Made by a program: the position numbers and the translations under genes
DNA from: Prevotella melaninogenica ATCC 25845
GTDB taxonomy: Bacteria; Bacteroidota; Bacteroidia; Bacteroidales; Bacteroidaceae
DNA length: 64,000 bases
Assembly: GCF_000144405.1 (NCBI RefSeq)
Contig: NC_014370.1
Span: 1,121,501-1,185,500, forward strand
Direction of reading: 5' to 3'
Part shown: one piece after another, positions 61,882 through 64,000 of the stretch
Position numbering within the stretch: position 1 is the first letter of the stretch
Layout of the letters: each line of letters starts with the position of its first letter
The notes under the pieces: model-generated
Database searches by the model: none
What the model was told of the DNA's origin: nothing
What the model saw: only the letters and a program-made list of their open reading frames with translations

Positions 61882-63123
61882 ATGAATACAACAGAATTAC
61901 AGAGGACCAAACAACGATATAACATTGTTGGTAACAACGACGGACTGAATCGTGCACTGGATGTTGCTTTACAGGTAGCACCCACTGATTTGTCTGTACT
62001 GATTATCGGTGAGAGCGGTGTTGGTAAGGAGATTATCCCACGTGTAATCCACGACAATTCTCCTCGTCGTCGCGAGAAATACTTTGCTATCAACTGTGGT
62101 TCTATCCCAGAAGGGACCATTGATAGTGAACTTTTCGGTCATGAGAAGGGTTCTTTCACAGGAGCTATTGGCGATAGTGAAGGTTATTTCGGTATAGCCA
62201 ACAAAGGAACCATCTTCCTCGACGAGGTGGGTGAACTTCCTTTAGCAACACAAGCTCGACTGCTTCGCGTACTCGAAACAGGTGAATATATCCGTGTTGG
62301 TGGTCAGGAAATCCGTAAGACAGATGTACGTATCGTAGCTGCTACTAACGTCAACATGCAGAAAGCTGTTAGCGAAGGTAAGTTCCGTGAAGATTTATAC
62401 TATCGTCTTAACACTATTCCAATTCAGATGCCACCACTCCGTGATCGTGGCGAAGATATCGTTCTTCTCTTCCGCCTCTTTGCTATGCAGATGGCTGAGA
62501 AGTATCATCTTCCAAAAATTACACTCACAGATGAAGCACGCCAGATTCTGTTACAGTACAAATGGCCTGGCAATGTCCGTCAATTAAAGAACATTACTGA
62601 GCAGATGTCTGTCCTAAGCGAGAAGCGTGAGATTGATGCAGAAACATTGCTACATTTCATCCCACGTGACCAAGACAGCACACAGCTTGCTACGATACAA
62701 AGTGGTGGTTCACATAGCTATGAGAGTGAACGTGAGATTCTCTATAAAATTCTCTATGAGTTGAGAGGTAATGTAAGTGACTTACGACGTGACCTCAACA
62801 ACGTTCGTAAGCAGTTGGAGGAAAGCAGACAACTCAATGGTGCAAGCGGTTTCCAGCCTACTCCGTCAACAGTTTCTAATCTTCCTGCTACCACAAGCAA
62901 ACAGCCTATCACTCCAACACGAACGATAGAACAGGTTGAAGACGCTGTGGCAGAAGAAATATCTGAACCAGAGACACTCAACCTCAACGACATTGGAAAG
63001 CAACTGGTGGAGAAAGCCTTAGAGCGTAACAATGGAAATCGTAAGAAAGCTGCTTTAGAGTTGGGCATCAGCGACCGCACACTCTATCGCCGAATCAGAC
63101 AATACGGATTAGACAAAGATTAA
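61882..63123 (+). CDS. Sigma54-interaction AAA+ transcriptional regulator
   Basis: 413 residues, no N-terminal receiver or sensor domain. The AAA+ core has Walker A GESGVGKE, the sigma54-contacting loop as GSFTGA (usually GAFTGA), Walker B GTIFLDEVGEL, and RVGGQEIRKTDVR. A linker (about 285-370) leads to a C-terminal Fis-type HTH, NRKKAALELGISDRTLYRRI. It would activate RpoN-dependent promoters, or act without RpoN as in some Bacteroidetes. 37 bp before lptE. Confidence 0.9.
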   Translation: MNTTELQRTKQRYNIVGNNDGLNRALDVALQVAPTDLSVLIIGESGVGKEIIPRVIHDNSPRRREKYFAINCGSIPEGTIDSELFGHEKGSFTGAIGDSEGYFGIANKGTIFLDEVGELPLATQARLLRVLETGEYIRVGGQEIRKTDVRIVAATNVNMQKAVSEGKFREDLYYRLNTIPIQMPPLRDRGEDIVLLFRLFAMQMAEKYHLPKITLTDEARQILLQYKWPGNVRQLKNITEQMSVLSEKREIDAETLLHFIPRDQDSTQLATIQSGGSHSYESEREILYKILYELRGNVSDLRRDLNNVRKQLEESRQLNGASGFQPTPSTVSNLPATTSKQPITPTRTIEQVEDAVAEEISEPETLNLNDIGKQLVEKALERNNGNRKKAALELGISDRTLYRRIRQYGLDKD

Positions 63124-63160
63124 TCAATAGATACAAAAGGGACTACCCTCTTACAATACA

Positions 63161-63697
63161 ATGAAGATAGGAAAGAAATTCACATCTATTCGCCCACTGA
63201 CATGGGGTGTGACAGCTATCTGCTTGCTCTTATTGGCAGCTTGCAGTGTATCCTATAAATTTAATGGTGCAAGTATTGATTACAGTAAAGTGCGTACCAT
63301 TCAAATTGCAGATTTCCCTATCCGCTCTACCTATGTATGGGGACCAATGGGACCAATGTTCAACAATCAATTGAAAGATGTCTTTGCTAACCATACACGC
63401 CTACAACAAGTAAAGCGTAATGGTGATATGAAGATTGAAGGTGAAATCACACAGTATCAGCAACGTAATAAGAGTGTCTCAAGTGAAGGATATTCTGCAC
63501 AAACAGAACTTTCCATCACTGTCAATGTGCGCTTCACAAACAATACAAACCATAGCCAAGACTTTGAACGACAGTTCACAGCTACTTCAAGCTATGAAAC
63601 TGTACGTAGTCTGAATTCTGTACAGGAGGAACTCGTCACACAGATGGTGAAGGACCTTACCGACCAGATATTCAACGCAACTGTTGCTAACTGGTAA
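63161..63697 (+). CDS. lptE: LPS-assembly lipoprotein LptE
   Basis: 178 residues. A basic start, then a hydrophobic signal and lipobox LLLLAACSVSYKF with the acceptor Cys. FNGASIDYSKVRTIQIADF, then PLRS-like turns and LQQVKRNGDMKIEGEITQYQ, match the Bacteroidetes LptE family. Partner of LptD in the outer membrane for LPS export. Shares a transcription unit with the sigma54 activator and probably the next gene. Confidence 0.85.
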   Translation: MKIGKKFTSIRPLTWGVTAICLLLLAACSVSYKFNGASIDYSKVRTIQIADFPIRSTYVWGPMGPMFNNQLKDVFANHTRLQQVKRNGDMKIEGEITQYQQRNKSVSSEGYSAQTELSITVNVRFTNNTNHSQDFERQFTATSSYETVRSLNSVQEELVTQMVKDLTDQIFNATVANW

Positions 63698-63768
63698 TCA
63701 TCTTACATCATCACTTTTAATTTCATTGACTATTATTCTTATCACCCCTCATAATCACCTATCACCCT

Positions 63769-64000
63769 ATGGATATAGCCAATCTTATTAATCATCCGGA
63801 GAATCTAAACAAGGAGACCTTATATGATCTCCGGAGTATGCTTGCGCTCTATCCTTACTATCAGCCAGCTCGTATTCTGTTGTTGCAGAATCTCTTTCTG
63901 CTTCATGACCCCACCTTCGATGATGAGTTACGACGTGCAGCGGTGTACATCTCTGACCGTCATATCCTCTTCAAGCTCGTTGAGGATGCCCATTATCAAC
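63769..64000 (+). CDS. Conserved hypothetical protein, 5' part only
   Basis: ATG at 63769; 77 codons to the window edge. Opens MDIANLINHPENLNKETLYD and continues LRSMLALYPYYQPARILLLQ, a helical, soluble sequence. In Bacteroidales the gene after lptE is commonly a TPR-like protein of unknown function before secG, which this fits. No domain can be confirmed from the fragment. Confidence 0.65.
   Translation, partial: MDIANLINHPENLNKETLYDLRSMLALYPYYQPARILLLQNLFLLHDPTFDDELRRAAVYISDRHILFKLVEDAHYQ

Overview
The window is a chromosomal segment of a Bacteroidales bacterium, most likely a Prevotella (Prevotellaceae). This is inferred from gene content and signals, not from a database search. Promoters follow the Bacteroidetes pattern TTG-N19/20-TAnnTTTG and Shine-Dalgarno sites are absent. 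Families largely confined to the group occur (DUF4924, DUF6078, DUF6359, EpsG-type polymerase, UpxY-type NusG paralogue). The glycogen trio GH57 / GT / debranching enzyme and the block rlmN-pdxA-flippase-like-sigma54 activator-lptE are arranged as in other Bacteroidales.

Region 1 (1-19.5 kb, all minus strand) is an AT-rich surface-polysaccharide locus of the Wzx/Wzy type, running off the left edge. Reading with transcription it holds a flippase, a UDP-HexNAc 6-dehydrogenase, a GT2, a frameshifted serine-acetyltransferase-like gene, GT2, GT4-like, EpsG-type polymerase, GT2, two GT4s, two ATPgrasp_ST proteins, an aldo/keto reductase, a sugar epimerase, a PglC-like phosphoglycosyl transferase, a DAP-decarboxylase-like PLP enzyme, a third ATP-grasp enzyme and a PglE-like aminotransferase. 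The PglE/PglC pair suggests a diacetylbacillosamine-type first sugar. Three ATP-grasp enzymes plus a decarboxylase suggest amino-acid or amine decoration of the glycan.

Region 2 (19.8-38.5 kb) holds a DUF6078 gene, an outer-membrane barrel plus PagL-like lipid A deacylase pair flanked by TGTCATT repeats, tsaC-clc-fmt, a ROK kinase diverging from lysE-DUF4924-rfbD, prfC, a secreted protein, a candidate small RNA, a DUF6359 lipoprotein, an ECF sigma factor, rpe with a 42-residue gene in front, and trpF-trpG-UpxY-like. Region 3 (38.7-53.3 kb) holds the glycogen operon, whose GH57 member has lost both catalytic residues, then DAG kinase-miaA, gapA, mscL, murU-like-guaA, a short MGMT, glutathione peroxidase and DoxX. 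Region 4 (53.7-58.2 kb) is an island with an EcoRI-family adenine methyltransferase and a DUF262-HNH nuclease behind a long, highly foldable leader, plus a DUF1186 protein. Region 5 (58.3-64 kb) is rlmN to lptE and the start of the next gene.

Between genes I find three unusual layers: seven intergenic arrays with an exact 22-nt period (four share one sequence, three do not), three copies of an 85-86 bp element with TTTGCTGTCA ends, and several long dyads or structured leaders. No tRNA, rRNA, CRISPR array, intact insertion sequence or prophage was seen.
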